A stretch of 30,719 nucleotides of DNA from Ectocarpus siliculosus (lineage: Eukaryota; Sar; Phaeophyceae; Ectocarpales; Ectocarpaceae), in the NCBI GenBank assembly GCA_000310025.1, contig FN649729.1, positions 4,178,446-4,209,164 on the forward strand, written 5' to 3'. This document shows positions 1 through 13,700 of the stretch, piece after piece. The position numbers and the translations under genes were made by a program. Each line of letters starts with the position of its first letter. Within the stretch, counting starts at the first letter, position 1. The notes beneath the pieces were generated by a model. The model saw nothing but the letters and a program-made list of their open reading frames with translations, did not search any database and was not told the DNA's origin.

Positions 1-1321
1 CCCAAAAGGGGGAGGCCCCCCCCCCCCCCCCCCCTCCCCCCTGGTAACCCGTTTTTTTCATACAGTGGCGGGTGTCGGTGCTCGTTCTTGGTGTCGGAGA
101 TTATGTTTCGTCAAAAAGTTTGTGGAAAAATGTACTGTAGTATGCTTTGGTGTCGCGATGTTGAGAAGAAATAATTGAGGAGAATCCGGCAGGAGATGAT
201 TTTTTTTTTTTTTCTTTGGCAGTCAGAGGGCGGGGGCAGCGGGGAGTGCTGCTGATGCTCTGCTGCTGCCATGTCAGCCGAGTGAGTGGTGGGCCTCCCT
301 AGGTATTATGTAGTTGGTGTTTTGTCTCTTGCCTTCTTTTGTAGCTCGTGCTGGGTTAGTTTGAGACCAGGGAACTCATTTTCGTTAGCTTTTAAAGTTC
401 AAGAGACTACGGAAGAAGAGGACGAGGTACTGGATGCTGTAGAGGTCAGAACGAATTTTAATTGTGAAGACAAGAACAACGCGCGTACGCTTTTTGGGTG
501 GTAGCGACGTCGGCGCTCGTGGAAGCTAGTATGTTAGGGGGGCTACTTCCGTACACTGTCAAAGTGAAGGAATTCAACTAAGCGCGGGTAAACGGCTGGG
601 GGAGTAATTATGCTTGCAGTAAAGTAAGCCTTTTCCGCACCACCACCGCCCGACGTCTCAGAAGTACAGCAGTACCTTAGCCCTTACCTTTGAGCGGCCC
701 GAATTTGAAAACGAAATAAATGTTCCGTTCACCAACGTTCACCGACAGATAATAGATCTACTCTGTAATTTATCTATCCCACGCATGCATACGGTTCATT
801 GATGCTGTGTGCAAATATACCTTCTCTCAGCAGTGACTGATAGAGAGGCTTTGTTGTACAAAGAGCACGATGATCATCACTACACAAAAATAGTAGCCCG
901 TCTACATCAATCATGACTGTCGTGAGCACAGCATATCTGTTTTGAACGAAATTACGATAACAATGGATGAGGCTAGACGGGCCATTCCAGGCAGCGTGCA
1001 TGAGACTGCCAGTGCTACTGACTGCATACTGACTGGTGCTGCTGCTGCTGCTGCTGTTGCTGAGATGCGGTGCCCATCGGACCACGGCAAGGAATGGGTC
1101 CGACGCCAAAATCGGAACACATTATTTGAGTAATTCGTAATTTAGATCTTAGGTGGACAATGTGTGCGCTTTGGCCGAGAGGCTCGTTCTTCTTGTCTTC
1201 TCTGTGGGGGAACTCAACCCAACTGCTTCATGGTTTTAGTCTAGGGTTCTTAGGGCACAAGTATTAATAAATTCATCATTCACTACAACACAAACACAAC
1301 CGCCGTTGGTGGCACCGTGGT
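1..1321. other. No supported gene; low-information upstream region
   Basis: The stretch has only short open frames (for example 286-504 and 942-1133 on the plus strand) with no recognisable domain and no supporting splice pattern. A short GCTGCT run lies near 1037-1056. Upstream exons or the promoter of the array gene could lie here, but nothing in the sequence identifies them. Confidence 0.5.
16..41. repeat. Poly-C homopolymer tract
   Basis: A run of 19 C (16-34) is followed by T and six more C. Two further homopolymers nearby are a T run at about 200-213 and a run of 14 C at 1333-1346. Such tracts are polymorphic and prone to sequencing error. Confidence 0.9.
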
Positions 1322-1463
1322 ATGCATACATACCCCCCCCCCCCCCTGCGGCTCCCTTATGATCCATACTGCTACATCCAGCTTGTCCAGTGCCGCCGGC
1401 TGCAGCACGCGCTGGCTTCCCTATCATCTCATCAGGCTCCTCTGGCCGCTGGTAGTAGTACAT
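1322..1463 (+). CDS. Candidate first exon of the array gene
   Basis: Starts at an ATG just before a poly-C tract that encodes four prolines. It runs open for 47 codons plus one base to a strong donor, CAT|GTGAGT. The phase 1 end matches the phase of the next candidate exon (acceptor CTCTAG at 2265-2270). No domain is recognised, and the frame depends on the exact length of the 14-C run. This is the most speculative exon of the model. Confidence 0.25.
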
Positions 1464-3983
1464 GTGAGTAAACCTTTGAGTACGGAATTGTGAGACGGTT
1501 TGATAGTTTGATAGCCATTCGAGCTGCAAGGCATCACGGCTGCTGCGGATGGATTGAGTTTGTCACTCGTTTGTCGCCGAACTGGTCTTCTTGCGCCAAC
1601 AGAGAGCACCAAGTCGAATAACGAAGCTCGAGGACCTCGTCACCCTAGCACATGTTCTACGTTTTCGGTGTGTGAGACAGACTTGCCGTGCCGTTTGGCA
1701 CGTAGCAAACAATACATGACTGCAGGTTCAAAAATATATCATGCGTAGATTGCGTAGATCTCTACAGTACCACCATCCAAGATACGGCGTGCGTGCCCCT
1801 TATACTGCAGTTGAGAACACGGCGTGGTTGATGCCTTCGGGGATCCCGGCACTTGCACATGCTCTAGGTGGCATGGCGTGCAACCGAGTGAGTACGGAGG
1901 GGTATGGACGCTTGCAGACACAGGTGTTGCTCCCTAGGTTTGACTACTTTAACTGTACGGGGCAAACCAATCTCATGAGTCAATTCACGAGAGGCTAGAC
2001 CATGCCGCGGGAACCTCTCGGGTACTCTTAGAGCTTTACTTACCGGTAGAATATATATGCACACAAGCACTGAAATACTACCCCTTCGAGAAAATATCAT
2101 GGTTAGTTATTCTGGTCGACCTCTCGCAATAGGGGCGATCCCTAGGTCGCGCCTGGTACATACGAATTGCAGCAGCGTATTCTGTGTGTGGTGCGCGTGG
2201 TACAACTGCACCTCTCTCTTCCAATGTCTCCACGCCCTCTCTCCGTGCATTTCCATTGACGCTCCTCTAGGTTTCATCACCCACAACAAGGGTGACCTCT
2301 GTGGACTAGGAGAGTACCCGGTTGTTTTACCGCCAGGGCTGATTCCGTGGGACGACCAGAACAGAAACCACGGAGTGGTGCAGCAGAACTCGTCCGCCTT
2401 GGTTGAGGAGTCAGACGCGCTGACCATTTCCCGTAACATGGTGCCGGAACCCGGGGGTGAGGAGGCGGGGGCGGATGCAGCGGCCGGGGCGGAGGCAGCG
2501 ACGGGGGTGGAGGCGGCGGCCGGGGCGGCAGGGGGCGGGAAAGGCTCGGCATCCCCGGCAGCAAGCAGCGGTGGTATGCGTAGCGATGACCCTCCCGGAA
2601 GACACGGAAACAGCCATGATGAGGGAGCTCTCGGGGGATCCGCGGCCGGCAAGCGCAAGCGCCAGCACACCGGCCCTGAGGACAAACAGGCCCTACTCGC
2701 GGTGCGTTTGGAGTGATTTTTTTTAGAGATTATTCAGTCAAAGAACGACTACCCGTTCGATATTCGTTTGAAAATGTTTTTGTGGAGAATGTGGGCGTCG
2801 ATGTTGCTGCCTTGTAGAGTGGACCTGTACTGCTGCACGGACCGAGGGCGAGGTTACCAATACACCACGCAGAGTAATCCCTTTGTGCGACGAGCTGTGA
2901 GTTGTATCTGCCTTGCAAGTCGCTGCCTCGATGACCTACGATTGGCGTCCAATGTTTTATCGCTGATGGTTGGTTTGGACGGGCCGCAGTTTGTAGCGTG
3001 GCCACAGCGTACGCAGAAAGACGTGAACGCTGTGCACCCGTTTGTAGACCTCATGCGTCTTCAAGCCGAACGTTACACCCACGCGAGCGCTTACCACACA
3101 AGCACATCGCGCCATGAAGCTTGAACGAACCTATCCACTGTTTCCGCTCACGGCGCCTGAGCGAACCCAGCCCCCCCGGCGCCCGCCCCCTGCCCTCCAC
3201 CCCCCTTGCTCCACCCCTCGCGGACACGATGCGTGCTTTCGCGTGTGTCGCCGCCCACCAGGTGCCACTTAGGAAAGAGGATGGCGCCAGTTCTACGAAC
3301 ACGTACCCCCAACTGGTGGAAATTCCGAAACTGTCGCCGTCTATGGAGGATGCAGTGGAGCCAAGGCCCGCACACGAGGTGGTGAGCAATGGAGACGAGC
3401 AACAATCGGCGGCAAGCAAGTTCCACAACGCTGTAGCGGTGGCCGCTCCTCCTCTTCCTCCTCTTCCTCCGGCTCGTCCTCTTCGATCGTCTCAGCAAGC
3501 GCCGAGAGGTCCTGCAACGCCGCTGGGTGATGCGGCGGCAGGGGGCGGGGGTAAGCGTAGAAAGCCAAAGAGGGAAAAAAAGGAGGCGCGGCTAGCGGCT
3601 GCTGCTGACCACGCTTCCTTCTCTTCGTCCGCTGTCTCCGCTGCGGAAGGAAACCCCAGAGCTCACCTGCCGATGCCTGCGGCCACGGGGGCGTCTCGCC
3701 GTGCTTCTTCTTCGTTATCATTTGCCCTGCCCGCCGCGTCCACTTCCGGTGGAGAATCGATGTGCGCAGCAGCAGCAGCGGCAACAGAGGCACGAGGAGA
3801 TGGAGATGCAGCATTGGCGGCCGGAGGAGAGGGAGATGCAGCAGCAGCAGCAGCTCGAGGGCCTGGGCAGCAGCTCCCACGAGAAGGGACGGGAACGAAC
3901 TCGTCGAGTAGCCCGCCACCGACGGCAGCGGCTGTTGATGCGGCGGCGGAGGCAACACCGAAGGCGATCGAGCCGACGGCTGC

Positions 3984-4016
<33 letters not shown>

Positions 4017-7000
4017 TGCTGCTGCTCCTGCTGCTCCTGCTGCTCCTGCTGCTGCTGCTGCCGTTGGTGTGGCGCCCACCGCCGCGACGCCCGCCATCGG
4101 TGCCGCTGCCGCCGACGCCAACACCAAAACCAAGAAGCAGTGCGTCCGCGTTAGGTTCCAGTGGGAAGACCTGGTGAGTGCAGTAGGTCTTATACCCTGC
4201 CCTTCCATGGATTAGACACGACCTCCAACAGCAGTCTCGGCCGAGCGAAGCTCCAACAGGGTCGTATGAGTCATATGGGTGGGTTGATGCTTACACGGCA
4301 GGCACGTTACGAGCAACGGCGTAGCGCGTCCAAACGTGCTCGCAGTCCTGTAACTGGGGTTCGGTAGTGAAGGCTTCGACATGTAGTCTTACCAACTTGA
4401 AGCTGGCGTGTCGGGAGCTGCTACACCCATCAAACCATCCGCGGCAAGAAGGGTTGCACTATATAGTGAAGCACATTTTTCCCCGTCAGTATGGATCGCC
4501 GCTCTAGACTACTCTTTTCTTCCCCCGCCCAATACATTTGAAGACGGCGGTTGAACCCATCGTTCCAAGCCTTCCATCCTGCAGCAGAGTTTCACGAATT
4601 TCTTGGGGATGGGCCTACTCTGCTCGCAGGACAAGGTCTCTCGATTTGTGGAGTTCTTCCAGAACGTGTTCGGAGAAGTCGATATCGTCGTCGATGAGGC
4701 CGAGAGCGTCGTGAAGTGTTGGTGGGGGCACGGTGACCGCGCCATCAACACAACAGTGGATTACCTGGAGCATGGCATCCGAGTCTGCCGGGAAGGGCCG
4801 TGGCAGGTGGGATCGATCGACATTGTCGGGACAGGACTTTAGCAGACCTCACAGTTAATGAGAGCCAGGCGCATCGAGAGTGCAGCTATCATGGCTCCAA
4901 ACACATCGCTGTGAAGCTATTTCTCGAGCTGATGGGAGCTTCCGATAGCTGAACAAACGGCCTAGAACATGGAATCGTTAAAGAGCACTGTAATCATTTC
5001 GCCGGTAAGCAAGCCTCTTCGGAGCCCAGTAAGCAAGACCACTAACGCAACAGTAACAGGCCTCTCCGCTACACCTCTATTTCCCCCCTGCACTCACGTG
5101 CGCCAACTTGTCGTTGTGCCCGTTCAGCCGGCTAGCTTTTCGCTGATGCAAGTGAGGATCCCCACGCGCCCCGCAGAGAGCGGGACGTCGCGCCTGGTGC
5201 TCTCGGCCGGTGTGCCGCATCCATCGGACAAGCGGCTGAGGGAGCTGTCTGCCGTCTACGGCATCGTGGCTGCTAACGTCAAGGTGAATTGTCTCAAGGC
5301 CCAGCCACCGCCGCCACCGCCGCCATCATCAGGCGATGGTGCCGATATCGGCCTCAGCGGGGCGCGGCACCGACATGACGGCCTCCCTCAAAGCTTTGCT
5401 CCTCCTAGTGTGGAGGCGGCCAGTGACAGGGTTAAGGTGGCGCAGCTGTGGGGGCTCCACGACAATGTCCAGGCCGCCCTGGATCGCCTGGTTGTCGGGC
5501 CAGACAAGAATGCAGACCAGGAAAAGATATCTCTGCGGCTCGGACAACGTAACCTGGAACAGCTCGCGAGCACCGGATGGATCCGCACGCTAGAAAGGCG
5601 ACGGGCAAAGGTGAGCCGTACGAAAGTGCGCCGCAAACGGTGCCACTGCAGAGGTGGTTTTGTCGACGAATCCCTGCCCTGCTACGTCTTTTGTGGTGGT
5701 CATTTGGTTGCTGCGCTATGCAATGTCGTTTTATCTGGTGCACGCGGACGTGTCGGTACCATTTCCAACGCGAGGTATTTGTCGAGCTGGTATCCAACTA
5801 GGCGTGTCAAAACAGCCGCTACATTGTACAGTAGTGCATGGTCAGACAGACCAAGCCTCCGCTCTCCCGTGATAACGCTGTTACCGCTTCATCACATGTA
5901 CTTGTCAGTTTTTTTGGTGGTTTGGGCAAGCTGTTTGGAAGTCACACCGATCAGTTGCCGCTTGTGTTGCTCCCGTTTACATTATTCGGTGCTGAAAGGT
6001 GGAGCTATACCAGCAGAGAGGAACCATCCGTGTTACGCGCCTACACATCATCGCGGCCTCTCTAGTTGAGGCGCTCCCCCGATCCGTCCAGCTGGTGAGC
6101 CGTACTGTATCTGATCTGCGTAGGAAAGCGTAACCCCCGCAACGGCAAGCTTTCAGGGCTGGGTCATGTCCAGGATTGCTTGTACCGAACGGGACGGGAG
6201 GGCGTACTCATTTGTGGCTTGCCTTAGTCATTTGACCATTGACCACGCGTCCCTTTCGAGACGGAGCGCCGTTCCTACCCCTACTAGAGACACCACCAGC
6301 ATTTGGGAGCTCTTTACGTTTCTGCCACAAACTACATAAAAATTTCTTGCACATCTTATCCCCGTCCTCTAGGGCCTCTTGTGCCCACCATCTATCCCCA
6401 ATTATCGGGATCGTTTTTTCGCTGTTGTCTAATTTACCAAACTTGTCCATGTCACACCCTCTCTGTCTCATTTCCTCCTCGAGATCCTCTCTTTCCTTCC
6501 TGTACAACTCACACTCCCCAACTATGTGGGGTCTACTCTCCTCCGATTTGCCACATGGGGCATGTGTGTCCATCCTCCTCTTCCTCTCTCCTACGGCTGG
6601 TATACCTCTTCCTCCATTCTGGCAAGTCCAGATCGCCTACTCGAAATTGCAATTTCAGCTTTTTCGCGTAGTCCATGGGGCCGTCCAAGTTCGTCTTCAT
6701 CCCTATCCCTTCTTTCAACTTCCCGTATATCTCCAAGTGGTCTTCGCTTCGTACCTTCTTCCGAAGGGTTGCCTCCTCCCTACTGTCTAGCATCTCCTTG
6801 ACTTTCGTCTTGAACCCCCCGAACCCTTCCGTGTCCAATGTCTCCTCCTTGTCTCCTATCTCCTTCCAAACCTTCTCTACCACCTTGTCCCATCTGATTC
6901 CCTTCTTCCCTGGAGTCGCTTTTCCCCAAGCTGCCTTGTCAACCATGGCTGGTAGTCTATCGTCCGACATTCTACTTACCTTGTACTGCCAATTCAACTT

Positions 7001-10000
7001 CTGCATGTCTCTCTTTGTTTTAAGAGAGTACATTCCCAATTCTGCTCTCAATACAGTGTTGCTCGTTGTACTTGAACATCCTAGTATTTTCTTCGCCGCT
7101 GCCATCTGCACCGTTTCCAGCTGCTTGACGGCCTTTTCGTTACCTTCCCATACCTCTCCTGCATACTCTAACTTAGGTACAATCACATTCAAGAGAATAC
7201 ACCTCTTAATCCTAGTGTTTAGGTGTGGGTCCGTAAGGATCTCGTCCATCTTGCCTATCTGAGCTTTACCCTTCCCAATCAACTTTGCTATGTGTGCGTC
7301 CCATGAGCACTCCTTCGAAATCTCTACTCCAAGGTACGTATACTTGTCTACTACCGGTAGCTCTTCCTCCCCCCATTTCCATTTGAATTCTACGGGATTT
7401 TTCTTGTCTTCGTTACAGACCACTACTGCGCATTTTCCAACGTTCGCCGACAGTCTCCATTTTCGGGTGTATCCTACCGCCGCATCTATTTGTTCTTACA
7501 ACCCTTCTGGTGTTTCGGATACCCCCACGAAATCATCTGCAAACATCAGTCCGGACACACTCTTTCCCCCTACTTGGACTCCCTATCTTACTGCTTCAAC
7601 CGCCCTTATCAAATCGTTGATGTAAATGTTAAAACGAGTGGGTGACATCGTACAGCCCTGTGCGACTCCTTGGAGTATATCCACGTACTTCGAAATTTCC
7701 CCATCCAACATCACCGCACTTCTTGTGCATTCTGTCATCTTTTTCAACATCCTCCACATTTTCCCCCGGATCCCGATGTCCCACATCTTTTTCCACAATC
7801 CATTGCGCCACACGGTGTCGTAGGCTTTTTGTACATCTAGGAAGAAACAGTATGTCGTACGCCCGGCGTCTTTCCTACCTTGGATAATTTTACTCAACGT
7901 ATATACATGGTCTACACAACTACGGGACGGGGGGGGGGGGTATCATGCTGTAAAACGGCTGTTTCGGGAGCAGAACGGGCTATGCAACCAACTGTCGAGG
8001 ATTTGCGAGGGCATAGCGGGCCGGAGGACTATCAGAAGCGCGAGTAGCATGTGTTTGCTTTCTCCGCCGCACATAGCCACCGCATGTACAAACTACTGTC
8101 CGCCGGTATGTTTAGGCACATCGCAAGAAACCGGCCGTCCAAACGGAGTGGCACGAAACTCCCATCCACCCCCCACACACACTCACCGTTGCTGGGCACA
8201 ACCAAACACCGTCTGTCTCTCCGGCTGGCCTATCCTGTTGGCAGGTGGACATGGTCGACGCGGCTGTCATGCGCAACGTGGCAGCGCGTGCCAACCTTGA
8301 AGCTTTCGCTCGAGCGGGAGGGGGTGTCGCCGGGGATATCGAGGTCATTCCCGTGCGGGAATCGTGGCGCTTGCTAGTGGTAGCGCCCGGCGAAGAGAGG
8401 GTGGAGGGCACGGTGGGCAGGGTGGTGAATTGGCGGTAGTTCGGCGTCTGTGGTGCTGGCATCGCCTCGTATGTAGATGAACAACCACTTGCCGTAGTGT
8501 AGCATTGTACCGTAGAGGTCCCTGTTTAAGGCTGCTTACTTAAGGCCGGTTGCCCTGTCGAAGGGCGGTGAAAATAGCTTGGCATAGATGGAATATTCAA
8601 GCTTTCTAATACTCTGATTAGTGCCAGGCGCTCGATGCAAGGCCTGTGTTTTTTACCTTGGACGACAGCGGCCTTGAACAGGAACCTCTGTACGGTAGTC
8701 ATGTTTCCATGTGGGAGTTGGGGTCTTGCCTTGCCCAGCCGTTCGTTCCAAGAGTGTTTGTTGTTCAAGCGTCCTCGCTTTTCGTCTTTCTTTAGCCGCG
8801 TTTACCACGCCCACGCAACGGAACAACGACAGCTGCAAAAGTCATCGCTAGACTGCTTGTGTTTTGGCGAAGACTGGCGGTAGCTGCCGATAAGTTGTCG
8901 CTACAGCAGGCGGGCAGAGTGTTACGGCATGGTATGCCGGTAAGCAACCCAGGCTAGGCTTTGCCTCTCTACTTGCTGACTAGATCCTCCCCTCGCTGCT
9001 CGTTGTTTTCTCATGGAAGTGCAAGGCCATCGGTCAAGCGGCGCGGCGGTGGGCTGATGCTCACGTCAGCGTGCCCCTCAATCCGCAGATGTACGTGAAG
9101 CAGCTACACAAAAGTCGCTGGCAACGTGGAGTTGAGAAGGACTCCAAGCCACCGATCATTGCCGATCTGTCGCGGGCAGTCTCGAAGCATGGCGTCGATC
9201 TGTGGCTTGACGCCTTCTGCCTGAGGGGGCACGTCGGGGAGATCGCTGTCAAGAAGGCTGTCGAGGCAGTTCTCCGAACCAAGCTCAAGAAAAACGTAAG
9301 CAGCAAGGCTCGCGTGGCATCTTGCGAAGCAGACGCAGCTTGGAGCCCCTGCTTTGTGGTGCGCTGCTCGGATGCTGTGTGCGGCTGTACGGCAGACGAA
9401 CCGCCACAGAATGAAAGACCTAATAGTAGGGCATGCGGGTTGAGAGCGAATGATGTGTAAATCCTGCCGACTTTCTGTCCAGTACCTCGGCAGTAACAGA
9501 CCGGTGGTGAGTCGTTAGCTGACTGTCGGTTGGGGGTGAAACCCAAGACATTAATGCATCCAACGGTAGCCGTGAAACAACGTTAAGGTTGCGGAGTTGC
9601 GAGTGACTGACGCCGGTCCAGTCTTCTGCTCACCCGTGCCTTCTCTTTACCGTGCGTAAACTCTTGCGCCCACTTGAACTTTACTGATGAACGAATTTCC
9701 CGGGCGTATGTTGCTGTGGCAGTATCCTGGCCTTCTGGCCAAACGCCGCGTACCCGATGCGCCGAGCTCGACCGTCGACGGCGCCGGACCTCCTGATCTC
9801 GCCCCTCCCAAGAGTCGAGCAAACGCATGGGACTCGGGCAGCTTCAGTAGCTCCGGAACAGCAAGCTTTCCCTCTCGCAACACCACCGGAGCTCCGGCTG
9901 GGGCGGCAGCCGGATCGAAAACGTCGGGGCAGTCGTCGGCAGCGTCCCCGGCTAGAGCAAGGCAGGCGGCTGGTACTGCCGGACACGTGGGTGTTGGTGG

Positions 10001-10750
10001 CGGTAGCTGCGGCGACGGTGTTGGTGCTTTTCCGGCGTTCTCGTTCGGGACGACAGCCTCTGGGCCGCCGGCGAGGGCATGGGACATGGAGACCTTCGGC
10101 AACTTTGCAGTAGCTGCCGGCGCCTCTCCCGCCACTAGGGGCATTTTCGGAGCCCCGGTTCCGGCGGGAGCGGGACCGAAAATGTTGATGCCGACATCGG
10201 TGGAGCTACCGGCGGGGACAGGGGACGGGGCTGCCGGTGCTTCATCTGCTACCGCTCCCGCCTCCGCCGCTGCTGGTGCTGCTGGTGCTGCTACAGCTAC
10301 TGCCGGTCATGTGAGTGGTGGGAGAAGTGGTGGTGATGATGTTGGTGCTGGTGGTATTCCGTCATTCTCGTTTGGAACAACCGGTAGGCCGCCATCTAGG
10401 CCGTCATTCAGTGTTTGGGGCTCGGGCGAAATCAGCAGCTCTGGAACAGACGAAACAAACTCTCCCGCCACTGCGGGTGGAGAAGCGATATCCGCAGCAG
10501 CAGCGGTGGCGGCACCAGAGGCACGAGGAGAGGGAAATGTAGCATTGGCGGTAGGAGGAGAGGGAGATGCGGCAGCAGCAGCAGCAGCAGCAGCTCGAGG
10601 GCCTGGACAGCAGCTCCCGCGGGAAGGGACGGGAACGAACTCGTCGAGTAGCTCGCCACCGACGGCAGCGGCTGTTGATGCGGCGGCGGCGGCGACGGCG
10701 ACGGCGGCAACACCGAAGGCGATCGAGCCGACGGCTGCTGCTGCTGCTTC

Positions 10751-10792
<42 letters not shown>

Positions 10793-13700
10793 TGCTGCTC
10801 CTGCTGCTGCTGCTGCCGTTGGTGTGGCGCCCACCGCCGCGACGCCCGCCATCGCTGCCGCTGCCGCCGACGCCATCACCAAGACGCAATGCCTCCTCGT
10901 TCGGTTCCAGGGGGAAGACCTGGTGAGTGCGGTCAGTCTTGCACCCTGTCCTTGCATGGACACGACCTCCAACAGCAGTCTCGGCCGAGCGAAGCTCCAA
11001 CAGGGTAGTATGAGTCATATGGGTGGGTTGATGCTTACACGGCAGGCACGTTACGAGCAACGGCGTAGCGCGTCCAAACGTGCTCGCAGTCCTGTAACTG
11101 GGGTTCGGTAGTGAAGGCTTCGACATGTAGTCTTACCAACTTGAAGCTGGCGTGTCGGGAGCTGCTACACCCATCAAACCATCCGCGGCAAGGAGGGTTG
11201 CACTATATAGTGAAGCACATTTTTCCCCGTCAGTATGGATCGCCGCTCTAGACTACTCTTTTCTTCCCCCGCCCAATACATTTGAAGACGGCGGTTGAAC
11301 CCATCGTTCCAAGCCTTTCATCCTGCAGCAGAGTCTCACGAATTTCTTTGCGATGGGCCTACTCTGCTCGCAGGACAAGGTCTCTCGATTTGTGGAGTTC
11401 TTCCAGAACGTGTTCGGAGAAGTCGACATCGTCGTCGATGAGGCCGAGAGCGTCGTGAAGTGTTGGTGGGGGCGGCAGCGTTATCACGCCATTTACAGAA
11501 TAGCGAATTACCTGGAGCATGGCATCCGAGTCTGCCGGGAAGGGCCGTGGCAGGTGGGATCGATCGAAACTGTCGGGACAGGACTTTAGCAGACCTCACG
11601 GTTAATGAGAGCCAGGCGCATCGAGAGTGCAGCTATCATGGCTCCAAACACATCGCCGTGAAGCTATTTCTCGAGCTGATGGGAGCTTCCGATAGCTGAA
11701 CAAACGGCCTAGAACATGGAATCGTAAAAGAGCACTGTAATCATTTCGCCGGTAAGCAAGCCTCTTCGGAGCCCTGAAAGCAAGGCCAATGGTGCAACAG
11801 TAACAGGCCTCTCCGCTACACCTCTATTTCCCCCCTGCACTCACGTGCGCCAACTTGTCGTTGTGCCCGTTCAGCCGGCTAGCTTTTCGCTGATGCAAGC
11901 GAGGATCCCCACGCACCCCGCAGAGAGCGGAACGTCGCGCCTGGTGCTCTCGGCTGGTGTGCCGCATCCATCGGACAAGCGGCTGACGGAGCTGTCTGCC
12001 GTCTACGGCATCGTGGCTGCTACCGTCCAGGCGAATTGGCTGAAGGCCCAGCCACCGCCGCCACCGCCGCCATCATCAGGCGATGGTGCCGATATCGGCC
12101 TCAACGGAGTGCAGAACCAAGATGACGGCCTCCCTCAAAGCTTTGCTCCTCCTAGTGTGGAGGCGGCCAGTGACAGGGTTAAGGTGGCGCAGCTGTGGGG
12201 GCTCCACGACAGTGTCCAGGCCGCCCTGGATCGCCTGGTTGCCGGGCCAGAGGATCGTCTGGTTGTCGGGCCAGACAAGAATGCATACCGGGAACATATT
12301 TCTCTGCGGCTCGGACAACGTAACCTGGAACAGCTCGCGAGCACCGGATGGGTCCGCGAGGTGGAGCGGCGAGGGGCAAAGGTGAGCCGTACGAAAGTGC
12401 GCCGAAAACGGTGCTACAGCAGTACCTCGTGGTTTTGTCGACGATCCCCTGCCGCCCCCCGTCGTCGTCTTCTTCTACCGATACACCTCGCTGTCCTAGT
12501 ATTACTTGCCGAAGGCGACTAGCGGAATCGTTTGGGTACGTGACACGCGGGGCGTCGTTCTCTTTGGTTTCCGTGTCGTTGCACGCCGGCCCCAACTATG
12601 TTTTTTATGGTGGTCGTTTAGTTGCTGCGCTATGCAATGTCGTTTTTTCCGGTGCACGCGGACTTGTCTGCGCCATCACCATCGCGACGCGTGGTATTTG
12701 TTGAGTTGGTAGCCAACGAGGCGTGTCCCGCTCAATAGTGCATGGTTAGACACACCAAGCCTCCGCTCTTCCGTGACATCGCTGTTACCACTTCATCACA
12801 TGTACTTGTCAGTTTTGTTTTGGTCGTTTGGGGCGATCTATTTTGGCATGGCACCGATCAGTTGCTGCTTGCGTTGCTCCCGTTCACATTATTCGTTCCT
12901 GAAAGGTGGAGCTATACCTGCAGAGCGGAACCATCCGTGTTACGCGCCTGCACATCATCGCGGCCTCTCTAGTGGAGCGGCTTCCACGATCCGTCCAGCT
13001 GGTGAGCCGTACTGTATCTGATCTGCGTAGGGCAGCGCTAACCCCCGCAACGGCAAGCTTTCAGCGCTGGCTCATGTCCAGGGGGGCAAAGTGCTTGTAA
13101 CGAACGGGACGGGGGGGGGTCATCATGCTGTAAAATGGCTGTCTCAGGAGTGGAACAGGTCGTGCAACGAACTGTCGAGGATTTGCAAGGGTGTAGCGTG
13201 GCCGGGGGATGCTCAGAAGCGCGCGTAGCATGCGTTGAAACGCCACACATAGCTACCGCATGTACAAAAAACTGTCCGCCGGTATGTTTAGGCACAGCGC
13301 AAGAAACCGGCCGTCAAACGGAATGGCACGAACTCCCCCCCCCCACACACACACTCACCGTTGCTGTCTGTGGATGACTTTGTTGGGGTGTCTGGCACCC
13401 CTGAGGGACTGCAAAGGCAACTTGACGCGACGAAGGAGTTTGCTGATAAGTGGAGATTGTCTGCCAACGTTAAGAAGAGTGCGGTCATGGTATGCAACGA
13501 GGACAAGGAGGAACCAGTAGAACGTAAATGGAAGTGGGGGGTCGAGGAGCTTGCAGTAGTGGACCAGTAAACATACCTCTGGGTAGAGATCGCAAAAGAC
13601 TGAGTGAAGTGCACACATGTCCAAGGTAGCGGAAAAGTGCGAAGCACGAGCAGGGAAGCTGCACCCAATATTCGCAAACCGGTACCTCGATACACGCATC

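Larger units (their letters stand above)
3735..9722 (+). repeat. Tandem unit U0
   Basis: First copy of the module. Homology to U1 begins about 3735 in the low-complexity part of exon a and runs to the end of the h-a intron. It includes the LINE insertion 6199-7921, without which the copy would be about 4.3 kb. Across exons c to h it is closer to U2 than to U1. Confidence 0.85.

Noticed and set aside
2768-3124. 118-codon open frame between candidate exons
   Set aside because: No domain, no consistent splice sites in its frame, and it falls within the phase-compatible intron 2702-3261.
5095-5127. HVRQLVVVP, similar to the HVLVVVP motif of Crinkler effectors
   Set aside because: It lies directly before the inferred exon d acceptor, and U2 has an 11-bp deletion just upstream that breaks this frame, so it is probably intron. 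No other Crinkler hallmark is present.
9296-9460. Cys-rich extension after exon h as the true C-terminus
   Set aside because: A consensus GTAAGC donor starts it, and differences between copies are mostly amino-acid-changing; kept only as the alternative in the gene-boundary finding.
10307-10972. Minus-strand Ala-rich frames opposite U1 and U2 exon a (also 16876-17595 and 3663-4208)
   Set aside because: Produced by GCN/CTG repeats reading open on the opposite strand; no splice or domain support.
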